From JAGVSV01 sp050952845 (GTDB lineage: Bacteria; Bacillota; Clostridia; Christensenellales; Aristaeellaceae): DNA of 64,000 nucleotides. The position numbers were made by a program, and so were the translations under genes. Shown in pieces: positions 8,204 to 15,981 of the stretch. The stretch lies in the NCBI GenBank assembly GCA_050952845.1, contig JBMNLP010000001.1, positions 3,348,001 to 3,412,000 of the forward strand. The letters are read 5' to 3'. The notes beneath the pieces were generated by a model. It worked only from the letters and a program-made list of their open reading frames with translations. It ran no database searches and was not told where the DNA came from. Each line of letters begins with the position of its first letter. The first letter of the stretch is position 1.

Positions 8204-9247
8204 TTACCTGAAATAGCCAGCGTACTTCTCCATCGCATCCATCAGCGCTTTTACGTTCTCAATTGGTGTTCCTGGATAAAGTCCGAAAATCATCGCAAGA
8301 CCGCCTTGAGGAGTGCCAATGGTAGCAACTTCCCGACGAATCAGATCGTCAATCTCTTGTGGCGTGCCTTTCACGGTAATCAACTGGCGGTCAATGTCCA
8401 ACTCCACGCATTTCTTTCCACGGAATTTTTGCGCAATCCAATCAATGCCATTAACCAGATCCTGAAGATTAATCACATGAACGCTGTTATCGATGATATC
8501 ATCCACCAACAAACGAATGTCACCATCAGAATGCATATGCACAATCTTGCCTTGTTCAATCGCAGGCGTCATCAAGCGCTTGTAGCTAGGCTTGATGTAC
8601 TTCTTGAAGTGCCCTGGTGAAATCATCGGTCCCACCTGCATACCCAAATCCTCAGCATAAGTTACCTGATCTACGTCCATTTCCAGATATCTTTTTATAA
8701 TGAAAAGATTGAACTGCTCGATACCGTCCAACAATTCCATCAACAGCGGTTCATCATCCGCCATGTCGAAGATCAGATTATCATATCCCCGAATGTCCGA
8801 AAGCTGTAAAAATGTATGTCCGTGGCGCAGACCACGACTGATAAATTCGCCCCTTGTACGCGCTTCATCTATGGATATCTTCTCCTTAGCCCAGTCAATG
8901 GGGCCGATGCCCATGCAGACTTCTGGGTCTGGAAAGGAATAAGCCTCAAACTTCTCCCAATCGTCCAGCGGATGAATTTTTACCGTGCCGGTTAATCCAT
9001 TGATCGGTGTCATCCATATACAACCGAAATCGTCAGTGAAAGGCTCGTTCATACGGGCGATAGGATGGTACGGTGGGTTAAAATCAAAAGACGACCGGTC
9101 AAAATTGGGAAACAGATATTTGTGGTCTGCCATCAAATCAGCCAAATCGTTGTGATTGTAATAGTCAAAACTGGCGCGATTTATACTAAAACTCATGGGG
9201 ATAGCATCCGGGTGCTCGAACCAAACAGCTCGTTCATAATTCGTCAT
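8204..9247 (-). CDS. Uroporphyrinogen decarboxylase-family protein (methyltransferase-like)
   Basis: 347 residues with the URO-D/MtaA TIM-barrel layout: an N-terminal MTNYERAVWFEHPDAIP segment, a central FISRGLRHGHTFLQLSDIRG region, and HMHSDGDIRLLVDDI near residue 240, where corrinoid methyltransferase relatives place metal ligands. True heme-pathway HemE lacks this segment and is usually encoded with heme genes, so this is more likely one of the URO-D-like proteins found in sugar or methyl-donor operons. The start has GAAAGG upstream. Next upstream is the 3' stump of a sugar permease, so the gene was probably once the tail of an ABC transport operon. Reaction unknown. Confidence 0.7.
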   Translation of the reverse strand: MTNYERAVWFEHPDAIPMSFSINRASFDYYNHNDLADLMADHKYLFPNFDRSSFDFNPPYHPIARMNEPFTDDFGCIWMTPINGLTGTVKIHPLDDWEKFEAYSFPDPEVCMGIGPIDWAKEKISIDEARTRGEFISRGLRHGHTFLQLSDIRGYDNLIFDMADDEPLLMELLDGIEQFNLFIIKRYLEMDVDQVTYAEDLGMQVGPMISPGHFKKYIKPSYKRLMTPAIEQGKIVHMHSDGDIRLLVDDIIDNSVHVINLQDLVNGIDWIAQKFRGKKCVELDIDRQLITVKGTPQEIDDLIRREVATIGTPQGGLAMIFGLYPGTPIENVKALMDAMEKYAGYFR

Positions 9248-9266
9248 GGGACGTACCTTTCTTTCG

Positions 9267-9405
9267 TCAGCCTTTTACTCCGGAGAATGCAATGCCCTCG
9301 ATGAAATATCTCTGGGTAAACAGATATAGTATCATCAACGGCATCAGCGTAAGGGTTGCCGCTGCCATCATCAGATGCGTATCGCTGTCATATTTGTTGG
9401 CATAT
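9267..9405 (-). pseudogene. 3' remnant of a MalG/AraQ-type sugar permease
   Basis: Read on the minus strand, the only open frame gives MMAAATLTLMPLMILYLFT followed by QRYFIEGIAFSGVKG and a TGA at 9267-9269. This is the conserved C-terminus of MalG-branch permeases. Upstream, homology runs through YANKYDSDTH and ends at an in-frame stop near 9406; nothing more of the roughly 280-residue gene remains. The stump ends 20 bp before the URO-D-like gene, as expected for neighbours in a former operon. The truncation point adjoins degraded repeat sequence. Confidence 0.8.
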
Positions 9406-9511
9406 CACCCAGCGAATATCGAAAAAAACATTCTATAAACAAATAAAACAAATCACACAAAAAGCTTCGCAAGGTTCCTGCCTTTGGCAATAGGCATGAA
9501 CACAAGCATAA

Positions 9512-9560
9512 TAACGCTACACTGACTGAGCAACCAATAAAAACTACAAGACAAAAACCC
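9512..9560. repeat. Degenerate family A inner segment
   Basis: AACGCTACACTGACTGAGCA, then ACTACAAGACAAAAACCC, aligns with ACGCTGACCGAGCAGCC and GCTGCAAGACAAAAAACCC of the copy at 17704-17865. The AT-rich 9420-9511 stretch may be more decayed repeat; I cannot prove it. Confidence 0.5.
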
Positions 9561-9600
9561 AGCGCAGCTTTGTACGCCACGATTGCGTAATTTGCTCTAA
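9561..9600. repeat. Family B end fragment
   Basis: Begins AGCGCAGCTTTGTACGCCAC and ends AATTTGCTCTAA, matching the right end of family B. It stops two bases before the araD stop codon and follows directly on the degraded family A piece. Confidence 0.75.
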
Positions 9601-9602
9601 AA

Positions 9603-10313
9603 TCAGGTCTCGCCGCTTTTCTGCCCGTAATAGGCGTTCGGTCCGTGCTTGCGTTCAAAGTGCTTATCCAGAATATAGGACGGCATCTCCTGCCTTGCGC
9701 TTTGGGGCACCAGCTCGGTATGAAACGCCATCATGGCGATTTCTTCCAGCACCGCGGCGTGGAACACGGCTTCGTCGGCATCTTTGCCCCAGGCGAAGGG
9801 GCCATGGGCCTGCAGCAGCGCGCCCGGCAGGTGCAGGGGGTTCAGCCCATGCTGCTCAAAATGCTCTGCGATGATGACGCCGGAATGGTGCTCGTAGGCG
9901 TCGGCGGCTTCCTGCTTAGTCAGCGCCCGGCAGCAGGGCACGGGGCCGTGGAAATAGTCCGCGTGCGTGGTGCCATAGGCCGGGATGGGCCGGCAGGCCT
10001 GGGCCCATATCGTGGCCCAGCGCGAGTGGGTGTGCACGATGCCGCCCACATCGGCAAACCTCTTATACAGCGCCAGGTGGGTCGGCGTGTCGCTGGAAGG
10101 GTTGAGGCGACCTTCGGCCTTGTTGCCCTCTAAGTCCATCACCACCATGTCGTCCACAGTGAGCTTTTCATAGGGCACGCCGGAAGGCTTGATGACAAAC
10201 AGGCCGCGCTCCCGGTCGATGCCCGACGCATTGCCCCAGGTGAACGCAACCAGCCGGAGCGCGGGCAGGCGCATGTTGGCTTCATACACCTGCCGTTTTA
10301 ACTCGCGCAGCAC
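9603..10313 (-). CDS. araD: L-ribulose-5-phosphate 4-epimerase
   Basis: 236 residues of the class II aldolase/epimerase family. It converts L-ribulose 5-phosphate to D-xylulose 5-phosphate, the last step of L-arabinose breakdown. The zinc ligands are in place: HTHSRW gives H94 and H96, and LLQAHGPF gives H170. D75 lies in NPSSDTPTH, and the early TWGNASG phosphate-binding loop is present. The start is a GTG that immediately follows the araA stop (TAAGTG), so translation is probably coupled to araA. Length and motifs match the E. coli enzyme family. The 3' end abuts a family B repeat fragment. Confidence 0.95.
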   Translation of the reverse strand: MLRELKRQVYEANMRLPALRLVAFTWGNASGIDRERGLFVIKPSGVPYEKLTVDDMVVMDLEGNKAEGRLNPSSDTPTHLALYKRFADVGGIVHTHSRWATIWAQACRPIPAYGTTHADYFHGPVPCCRALTKQEAADAYEHHSGVIIAEHFEQHGLNPLHLPGALLQAHGPFAWGKDADEAVFHAAVLEEIAMMAFHTELVPQSARQEMPSYILDKHFERKHGPNAYYGQKSGET

Positions 10314-11783
10314 TTATTTGAACCTCCAGATGATGTCGTTGACGCTCAGCTCACGCATCAGGTCGGCGATCTTCGTGTCCCTGTTGATGTGGATGAACTC
10401 AATGCCCATCATATGGCAGAAATCGCGCATGTGTTCGGCGTTCAGCTGGTAGCTGAGCACGGTATGGTGGGCGCCGCCGGCCAGTATCCAGGCTTCGGCA
10501 GCGGTGCTCAGGTTGGGCAGCGGCTTCCACATCACGCGGGCGACGGGCAGCCTGGGCATATCCTGGTAGGGGGCGCGGGCCAGCACATCGTTGACAATCA
10601 TGCGCATCCGCCCGCCCATGTCCACCAGCGAGGCCGTGATGGCGTCGCCATCGCCCGTGTTGAAACACAGCCGGGCAGGCGCCTCACGGTCGCCGATGCC
10701 CAGTTCATGCACCTCAATGCGTGGGCGGTCGGCTGCGATGTCCGGGTCCACCTCCAGCATGTGGGCGCCTAAAATGCCTTCGTTCAGGGGGTCCATGTGG
10801 TAGGAATAGTCCTCCATGAAGGCTGTGCCGCCAGGCAGGCCCTTGGCCATCAGCTTCATCACCCGCGTCAGCGCGGCGACCTTCCAGTCGCCCTCCGCGC
10901 CAAAGCCGTAGCCATCGCGCATCAGGTTCTGTGTGGCCAGGCCGGGCAGCTGGCGCAGCTGCTGCAGGTCCTGGAAGGTGTTGGTGAAAGCGCCAAAGCC
11001 GCCTTCGGTGAGGAATTTACGCAGCGCCACTTCTATCCTTGCCTGATAGCGCACGGTGTCCAACCGGTCGGTGGCAAAGTCGTACCGCTGGCGGTATTCG
11101 TCCATCTTGCTGTCGGTTTCGCTGTCGGCAACGGCGTTGAATACCCCGATCAGGTCGCCGACGCCGTAGCCGTTGATGCTCCAGCCCAGCTTGATCTCAG
11201 CTTCCACCTTGTCGCCCTCGGTGACAGCCACATCGCGCATGTTGTCGCCAAAGCGGCACACCTTCAGCCGCCTGCTTTCCAGCACACCGGCAGCCGACCG
11301 CATCCAGCCGCCAATGCGCTGCCGGATGGCCGGATCGTCCCAGTGCCCGGCGATGACCTTGCGCGCAAGCCGCAGGCGGGCGCCGATGAAGCCATGCTCC
11401 CGGTCGCCGTGGGCGGACTGGTGCAGGTTCATATAGTCCATGTCGATGGTGTCCCAGGGGATATCGCGGTAAAACTGGGTGTTGAAGTGCAGGTAGGGTT
11501 TCTGCAGGCGCGTCAGGCCGGCAATCCACATCTTGCTGGGCGAAAATGTGTGCATCCAGGTGATGATGCCGGCGCACGCAGGCGCCGCATTGGCCTCCAC
11601 CACAAAGCGTTCAATGGCGGCGGAATCCACCAGCGCGCCCTTGTATACCACGGTGCCCACCACGGCAGGGTCGTCGTTAAGCGCGCGGCATACAACCTGC
11701 GCGTCCTCGTCCACCTGGCGGATGACATCGTCTCCGTACAGCGTCTGTGTGCCTGCCACGAGCCAAAATTCATACTGTTTCAT
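10314..11783 (-). CDS. araA: L-arabinose isomerase
   Basis: 489 residues, the normal length for AraA, which interconverts L-arabinose and L-ribulose using Mn2+. The N-terminus KQYEFWLVAGTQTLYG and the metal-binding segment GGTAFMEDYSYHM are characteristic; the Glu of FMEDY is the expected catalytic residue. ILAGGAHHTVLSYQL near the C-terminus carries the conserved histidines. GAAAGGACAACAAC precedes the ATG. It is the middle gene of an araB-araA-araD operon, 14 bp after araB and touching araD. No AraR-type operator was recognised. Confidence 0.97.
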   Translation of the reverse strand: MKQYEFWLVAGTQTLYGDDVIRQVDEDAQVVCRALNDDPAVVGTVVYKGALVDSAAIERFVVEANAAPACAGIITWMHTFSPSKMWIAGLTRLQKPYLHFNTQFYRDIPWDTIDMDYMNLHQSAHGDREHGFIGARLRLARKVIAGHWDDPAIRQRIGGWMRSAAGVLESRRLKVCRFGDNMRDVAVTEGDKVEAEIKLGWSINGYGVGDLIGVFNAVADSETDSKMDEYRQRYDFATDRLDTVRYQARIEVALRKFLTEGGFGAFTNTFQDLQQLRQLPGLATQNLMRDGYGFGAEGDWKVAALTRVMKLMAKGLPGGTAFMEDYSYHMDPLNEGILGAHMLEVDPDIAADRPRIEVHELGIGDREAPARLCFNTGDGDAITASLVDMGGRMRMIVNDVLARAPYQDMPRLPVARVMWKPLPNLSTAAEAWILAGGAHHTVLSYQLNAEHMRDFCHMMGIEFIHINRDTKIADLMRELSVNDIIWRFK

Positions 11784-11797
11784 GTTGTTGTCCTTTC

Positions 11798-13459
11798 TTA
11801 TGACTGCGCCACCTTGATGGCTTTCACGCGCTTCATCACATCGTTGGCACCCCGGCCAAAGTAGTCATGCAGCGTCAAATATTCCTGATACAGCTTGTCG
11901 TAGATGACGACGGCGTCCGGGTCGGGCTGGTACACTTTGTTCTCCGCCTGGCCCATGGCGCGGGCAGCTGCAAACACATCGTCATAGCCGCCGGCTGCTT
12001 TGCCCGCCGCCACAGCGCCGAATATGGCGCTGCCCAGCGCCGGCCCCTGTTCGGCGCCGGCGATTTTAACCGGCATGCCCAGCACGTCTGCATAGATCTG
12101 CATGGCCAGGGCATTCTTCTGGCTGATGCCGCCGGATGCGATGAAGCTGTTGACCGCCACGCCGTTTTCCCGGAAGTTCTCGACGATGATGCGCGTGCCG
12201 TAGGCGGTGGCTTCGATCAGCGCACGGTACATCTCCTCAGCTGTGGTTTGCAGCGTCATGCCCAGCATGAGGCCCGTCAAGTCCACGTCCACCAACACGC
12301 TGCGGTTGCCATTCCACCAGTCCAGCGCGATCAGCCCGCTCTGGCCGGGTTTCAGATGCTCCGCCTTTTCGGTCAGCAGCTGGTGGATATCGATGCCGCG
12401 GGCCTCGGCTTCGGCTGCATATGCCGCCGGCACGCAGTGTTCCGCCAGCCAGGCGAAATGATCGCCCACGCAGCTCTGTCCGGCTTCGTAGCCTGCAAAC
12501 CCGGGCAGGATGCCGTCCTCCACCACGCCGCACATGCCCGGCACCTGCACCGTTTCGTTGCCCAGCACCATATGGCAGGTGGAGGTGCCGATGATGGCCA
12601 GCATGTTGCCCGGGCTTTCGATGCCTACCGCCGGCATGCAGACATGCGCATCCACGTTAGCCACCGCCACCGCTGTGCCCTCCACCAGCCCCAGGGTGTC
12701 CGCCATGGCTTTGGTGAGGCTGCCTGCCCTGCTGCCAATGGGCGATACGGCGCCGGCGTATTTCTCGGCAATGACGTTTTCCAGCCGCGGGTCCAGCGCC
12801 TTGAAGAAGGCTTTGTCCGGATAGCCGTCCCGCTTGCTGTACATGGACTTGTAGCCCGCTGCGCAGGAATTGCGCGTCTGCCGGCCGCACAGCTGCCACA
12901 CCACCCAGTCGCCGGCTTCTACCCAGCTGTCCATGGCGTTGTACACCTCCGGCGCCTCGTCCAGCACCTGCCAGAGCTTGGGAAACGCCCACTCGGAGGA
13001 TATTTTGCCGCCGTAGTTGTTCAGCCAGGCTTCGCCGCGAGCCTGCGCAATGTCGTTGAGCTGGTTGGCCTTGTCCTGGGCAGCATGATGCTTCCACAGC
13101 TTGACATAGGCGTTGGGGTTGGACCGGAACTGGTCTAAAAAGCACAGCGGCGTGCCGTCCTTCAGCACGGGCAGTATGGTGCAGGCGGTAAAGTCCACCC
13201 CCAGGCCGATGACATCCCGGGGATCAACGCCCGAAACGCGCATCACCTCCCGGATGGTGTGCGTCAACACGTCCAAATAGTCCTGCGGATGCTGCAAAGC
13301 CCAGTCTGTGCCCAGGCGCGTGCCGTCGGGCAGCTGCCTGTCCATAACGGCATGAGGATAGTCCATGGCGCTGGACGCCACCTCGTGCCCATCCTGAACG
13401 CGCGCCAGCACAGCGCGGGCGGACAGCGTGCCAAAGTCAATGCCGATTGCGTATTTCAT
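11798..13459 (-). CDS. araB: L-ribulokinase
   Basis: 553 residues of the FGGY kinase family, the usual ribulokinase length. It phosphorylates L-ribulose with ATP. The start GIDFGTLSARAVL is the ATP-phosphate motif with the Ser-Ala-Arg of AraB, GLGVDFTACTILPV follows near residue 90, YGGKISSEWAFPK near residue 150, and the FGGY region lies around AIIGTSTCHMVLG. It is the first gene of araBAD. AGGAGGC is placed before the ATG, and a promoter TTGACC-N17-TATTCT lies upstream. A full family B repeat separates this operon from the divergent transport operon 2. Confidence 0.97.
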   Translation of the reverse strand: MKYAIGIDFGTLSARAVLARVQDGHEVASSAMDYPHAVMDRQLPDGTRLGTDWALQHPQDYLDVLTHTIREVMRVSGVDPRDVIGLGVDFTACTILPVLKDGTPLCFLDQFRSNPNAYVKLWKHHAAQDKANQLNDIAQARGEAWLNNYGGKISSEWAFPKLWQVLDEAPEVYNAMDSWVEAGDWVVWQLCGRQTRNSCAAGYKSMYSKRDGYPDKAFFKALDPRLENVIAEKYAGAVSPIGSRAGSLTKAMADTLGLVEGTAVAVANVDAHVCMPAVGIESPGNMLAIIGTSTCHMVLGNETVQVPGMCGVVEDGILPGFAGYEAGQSCVGDHFAWLAEHCVPAAYAAEAEARGIDIHQLLTEKAEHLKPGQSGLIALDWWNGNRSVLVDVDLTGLMLGMTLQTTAEEMYRALIEATAYGTRIIVENFRENGVAVNSFIASGGISQKNALAMQIYADVLGMPVKIAGAEQGPALGSAIFGAVAAGKAAGGYDDVFAAARAMGQAENKVYQPDPDAVVIYDKLYQEYLTLHDYFGRGANDVMKRVKAIKVAQS

Positions 13460-13522
13460 GCCAATGCCTCCTGTGGCTTCATGCCGCGCCAGCCGGCTGC
13501 GGCTGCCTGTTGTTCTGATGGA

Positions 13523-13551
13523 AGAATACCATTATCGCAGGGGAAGGTCAA
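13523..13551 (-). promoter_or_regulatory. araBAD promoter
   Basis: Minus strand TTGACC, 17-bp spacer, TATTCT, about 65 bp upstream of the araB start codon. Confidence 0.6.
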
Positions 13552-13583
13552 CAGTTCATCCCTCGCTGACGCAAGGAAGATTC

Positions 13584-13857
13584 TAGAGCAAATTACGCCA
13601 TCGTGGCGCACAAAGCAACGCAGGATTTTTGTCTCTGGCAAGGGGCAGAGGCGAGCGCCCGCTGTGCGGGATAAAGCGAGCTGTCAGCCCAATGAGCCAC
13701 GGAGATTTCAAGTGAGCCACGCGAGCGTAGAAATCGACTATGGCGAATTGCGTCTCGTGAACGCAGGCGTAGCAGCGCTACGTCAAGTGAACAGCGACAC
13801 AGCCAGAGGCAAAAAGACAAGTCTGCGACTGCGACATGATAAGTAAATTTGCTCTAA
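13584..13857. repeat. Family B miniature repeat, full-length copy
   Basis: 274 bp, in reverse orientation to the copy at 6189-6462 and nearly identical to it. The ends are TAGAGCAAATTA and AATTTGCTCTAA, and the centre holds CGTAGC-agc-GCTACG. It occupies the divergent gap between araB and the next transport operon. Confidence 0.85.
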
Positions 13858-13873
13858 TGTTTGGAGTTGGTAT
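13857..13873. repeat. Family A end fragment
   Basis: ATGTTTGGAGTTGGTAT is identical to the right end of the copy at 17704-17865. It joins the family B element directly, so either B inserted into an A element or both recombined. Confidence 0.65.
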
Positions 13874-13920
13874 TAGCCATTGTTCGCATGACAATACGGA
13901 AATTCAAGTGAGACAAGTTG

Positions 13921-13949
13921 TTGACAGAATTGACAACAGGATATATGCT
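13921..13949 (+). promoter_or_regulatory. Promoter of transport operon 2
   Basis: TTGACA, 17-bp spacer, TATGCT. A second TTGACA lies two bases after the first (TTGACAGAATTGACA). Confidence 0.5.
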
Positions 13950-14077
13950 ATCTATGGATTTATTCCGCATTGCAGAGCAACAAATCAACCAAAATAGCAG
14001 GCAACTTAAGAGACCTGGTATCGGAGATGAGGCATGTTTGTTCAAAAGGTAAAGCAAAGGCTCAGGCAGGTATTTTG

Positions 14078-15031
14078 ATGAACGGGATTCCAGTAAAGAC
14101 CAGCATACGACACCATCAGAGGATGCGCTGGCTGAAAGCATTTAAGCGCGACAAATACTTATACCTCCTGATGCTGTTGCCGGCTGTTTACTATCTGCTC
14201 TTTTGTTATTACCCAATGTATGGCGTGATTTTAGCCTTCAAGGATTTCAAGCCAAAGTTAGGCATACTGTATAGCCCGATAGCCTCAGAAAACGGCATGA
14301 AGTACGTCCGGATGATTGTGGAGGACCCCTATTTCTGGACCGTTTTCGCAAACACCATCATCCTCAACCTGCTTAACCTTGCCGTGACATTTCCCGCGCC
14401 GATCGTCTTTGCGCTCCTGCTCAACGAGGTCGCTTCCAGCAAATACAAGCGGACTGTTCAAACCATCACCTATCTGCCGCACTTTCTCTCTGTGGTGGTG
14501 GTGGTTGGCATGATGAACGATCTGTTCAACTCCACTGGTATCGTAAACCGGGGCTTAGAGCTGTTGGGCTTCAAGCCCCTCCCTTTCCTGACATCAGCGA
14601 AGTACTTCCGCCAATTGTATATCGGCTCCAACCTCTGGCAAAACACCGGCTGGGAATCCATCATCTACCTGGCGGCGCTGTCCGGGCTGGACATGGAGCA
14701 GTATGAAGCCGCCAGGATTGATGGCGCAGGGAGATGGAAACAAACACTTCACGTTACCCTCCCCGGCATACTCCCTACCATTGTCATCATGTTGATTTTA
14801 GCGATGGGGCGCATCATGAATGTTTCTTTCCAAAAAATCTGGCTGATGATGAATGGCGGCAATCAGTCGGTTGCCGATGTCATCACAACCTATGTTTACA
14901 AGCGAGGCATTCAGGATGCCGACTTCAGCTATGCTACTGGCGTTAACCTGTTTCAGTCGCTGGTTTCTCTGGTGTTTGTCATTGTAACAAACTGGCTTTC
15001 GCGCAGACTCACGGAAACTTCGCTGTGGTGA
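14078..15031 (+). CDS. Sugar ABC transporter permease, LplB type
   Basis: 317 residues. The basic N-terminus is followed by YLYLLMLLPAVYYLLFCYYP and the family loop MYGVILAFKDFKPKLGI, then further membrane segments with the EAA loop QYEAARIDGAGRWKQTLHVT. The end NWLSRRLTETSLW is the standard LplB terminus. The start is uncertain: the frame is open from 13970, with candidate ATGs at 13970, 14027 and 14078. I chose 14078 because GGCAGGT precedes it and it gives the normal family length. First gene of transport operon 2, 12 bp before the partner permease. Confidence 0.88.
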   Translation: MNGIPVKTSIRHHQRMRWLKAFKRDKYLYLLMLLPAVYYLLFCYYPMYGVILAFKDFKPKLGILYSPIASENGMKYVRMIVEDPYFWTVFANTIILNLLNLAVTFPAPIVFALLLNEVASSKYKRTVQTITYLPHFLSVVVVVGMMNDLFNSTGIVNRGLELLGFKPLPFLTSAKYFRQLYIGSNLWQNTGWESIIYLAALSGLDMEQYEAARIDGAGRWKQTLHVTLPGILPTIVIMLILAMGRIMNVSFQKIWLMMNGGNQSVADVITTYVYKRGIQDADFSYATGVNLFQSLVSLVFVIVTNWLSRRLTETSLW

Positions 15032-15043
15032 GGAGAAGCAGAG

Positions 15044-15925
15044 ATGGCAAATAAAAGAGGAACAGCTGAAAGAATCTTCAACATCATCAACAATATCATT
15101 TTGTTTTTGTTGATTATTATCACCCTGTATCCGGTTTATCTGATTTTCATCATTTCCATCAGCCACGGTATTGATGTTATGAAGGGCTCTGTTGCGTTTT
15201 ACCCTGTGAATATAACGCTGGCAACATACAAAACCATCTTTCAAGGCGAGTTGTTCATGTATATGCGCAATTCTGTGTTCTATACGATTTTTGGTACCGC
15301 CATCAACCTGGTGATGAGCAGCCTGTGTGCTTATCCGCTTTCCAGACAAAGTTTTTCCGGCAGGAAATTTTTTACCACCATGGTCACCATCACCCTGTTC
15401 TTTTCCGGCGGTATGATTCCCCTTTATCTGGCTATTAAACAGTATGGAATGATCAATACCAGGTGGGCTCTGCTCATTCCCCCTGCTATCAACACCTATA
15501 ACATGATTATCATCCGCACCTCATTCCAGTCCATTCCTGATAGCCTGATTGAGTCAGCCTATCTGGATGGCGCAAATGATATTGTTGTGTTGACAAGGAT
15601 TGTTATTCCCCTATCAAAAGCTACGCTGGCGACAATGTTATTGTTTTATGCGGTTTCCCATTGGAACAGCTACTTTGATGCCATGCTCTACCTCAACCGG
15701 AAAGACCTGCAGCCTTTGCAAATTCTGTTGCGCAACCTGCTGGTTGCCGGTGCCGCAAATGAGGATTTAATGGTGGCTACCAGTACGCATGCCAGTTTTG
15801 CAGTGACCGACAGAACCATGCGTGCAGCAACCATCGTCGTGTCCACCCTGCCCATTTTAGTTGTTTATCCATTTGTGCAGCGGTATTTTGTCAAGGGGGT
15901 GATGATTGGCTCAATCAAAGGTTGA
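15044..15925 (+). CDS. Sugar ABC transporter permease, YtcP type
   Basis: 293-residue MalG-branch permease. It has six hydrophobic segments, an EAA loop at SLIESAYLDGANDIVVLTRI, and the C-terminal QRYFVKGVMIGSIKG. AGGAGAAGCAGAG precedes the ATG. It sits between the LplB partner and the binding protein gene; the 56-bp gap downstream contains a perfect palindrome. Confidence 0.9.
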   Translation: MANKRGTAERIFNIINNIILFLLIIITLYPVYLIFIISISHGIDVMKGSVAFYPVNITLATYKTIFQGELFMYMRNSVFYTIFGTAINLVMSSLCAYPLSRQSFSGRKFFTTMVTITLFFSGGMIPLYLAIKQYGMINTRWALLIPPAINTYNMIIIRTSFQSIPDSLIESAYLDGANDIVVLTRIVIPLSKATLATMLLFYAVSHWNSYFDAMLYLNRKDLQPLQILLRNLLVAGAANEDLMVATSTHASFAVTDRTMRAATIVVSTLPILVVYPFVQRYFVKGVMIGSIKG

Positions 15926-15936
15926 TACAAATGACT

Positions 15937-15960
15937 GTTAAACGCCATATGGCGTTTAAC
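15937..15960 (+). promoter_or_regulatory. Perfect 24-bp palindrome in the permease-SBP gap
   Basis: GTTAAACGCC paired with GGCGTTTAAC around a central ATAT, with no mismatch. In RNA it is a 10-bp hairpin between the permease stop and the binding protein ribosome binding site. It may act as a processing or stabilising hairpin that raises binding protein output, or as a DNA operator. Confidence 0.7.
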
Positions 15961-15981
15961 CATAATTAAAGGAGGGATCTT

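Noticed and set aside
11867..13138. Long plus-strand frame opposite araB
   Set aside because: araB is complete and in operon context; the opposite frame is a codon-bias shadow.
13460..13583. AraR- or cre-type operator at araBAD
   Set aside because: I found a promoter but no ATTTGTACGTACAAAT-like or cre-like palindrome in the leader.
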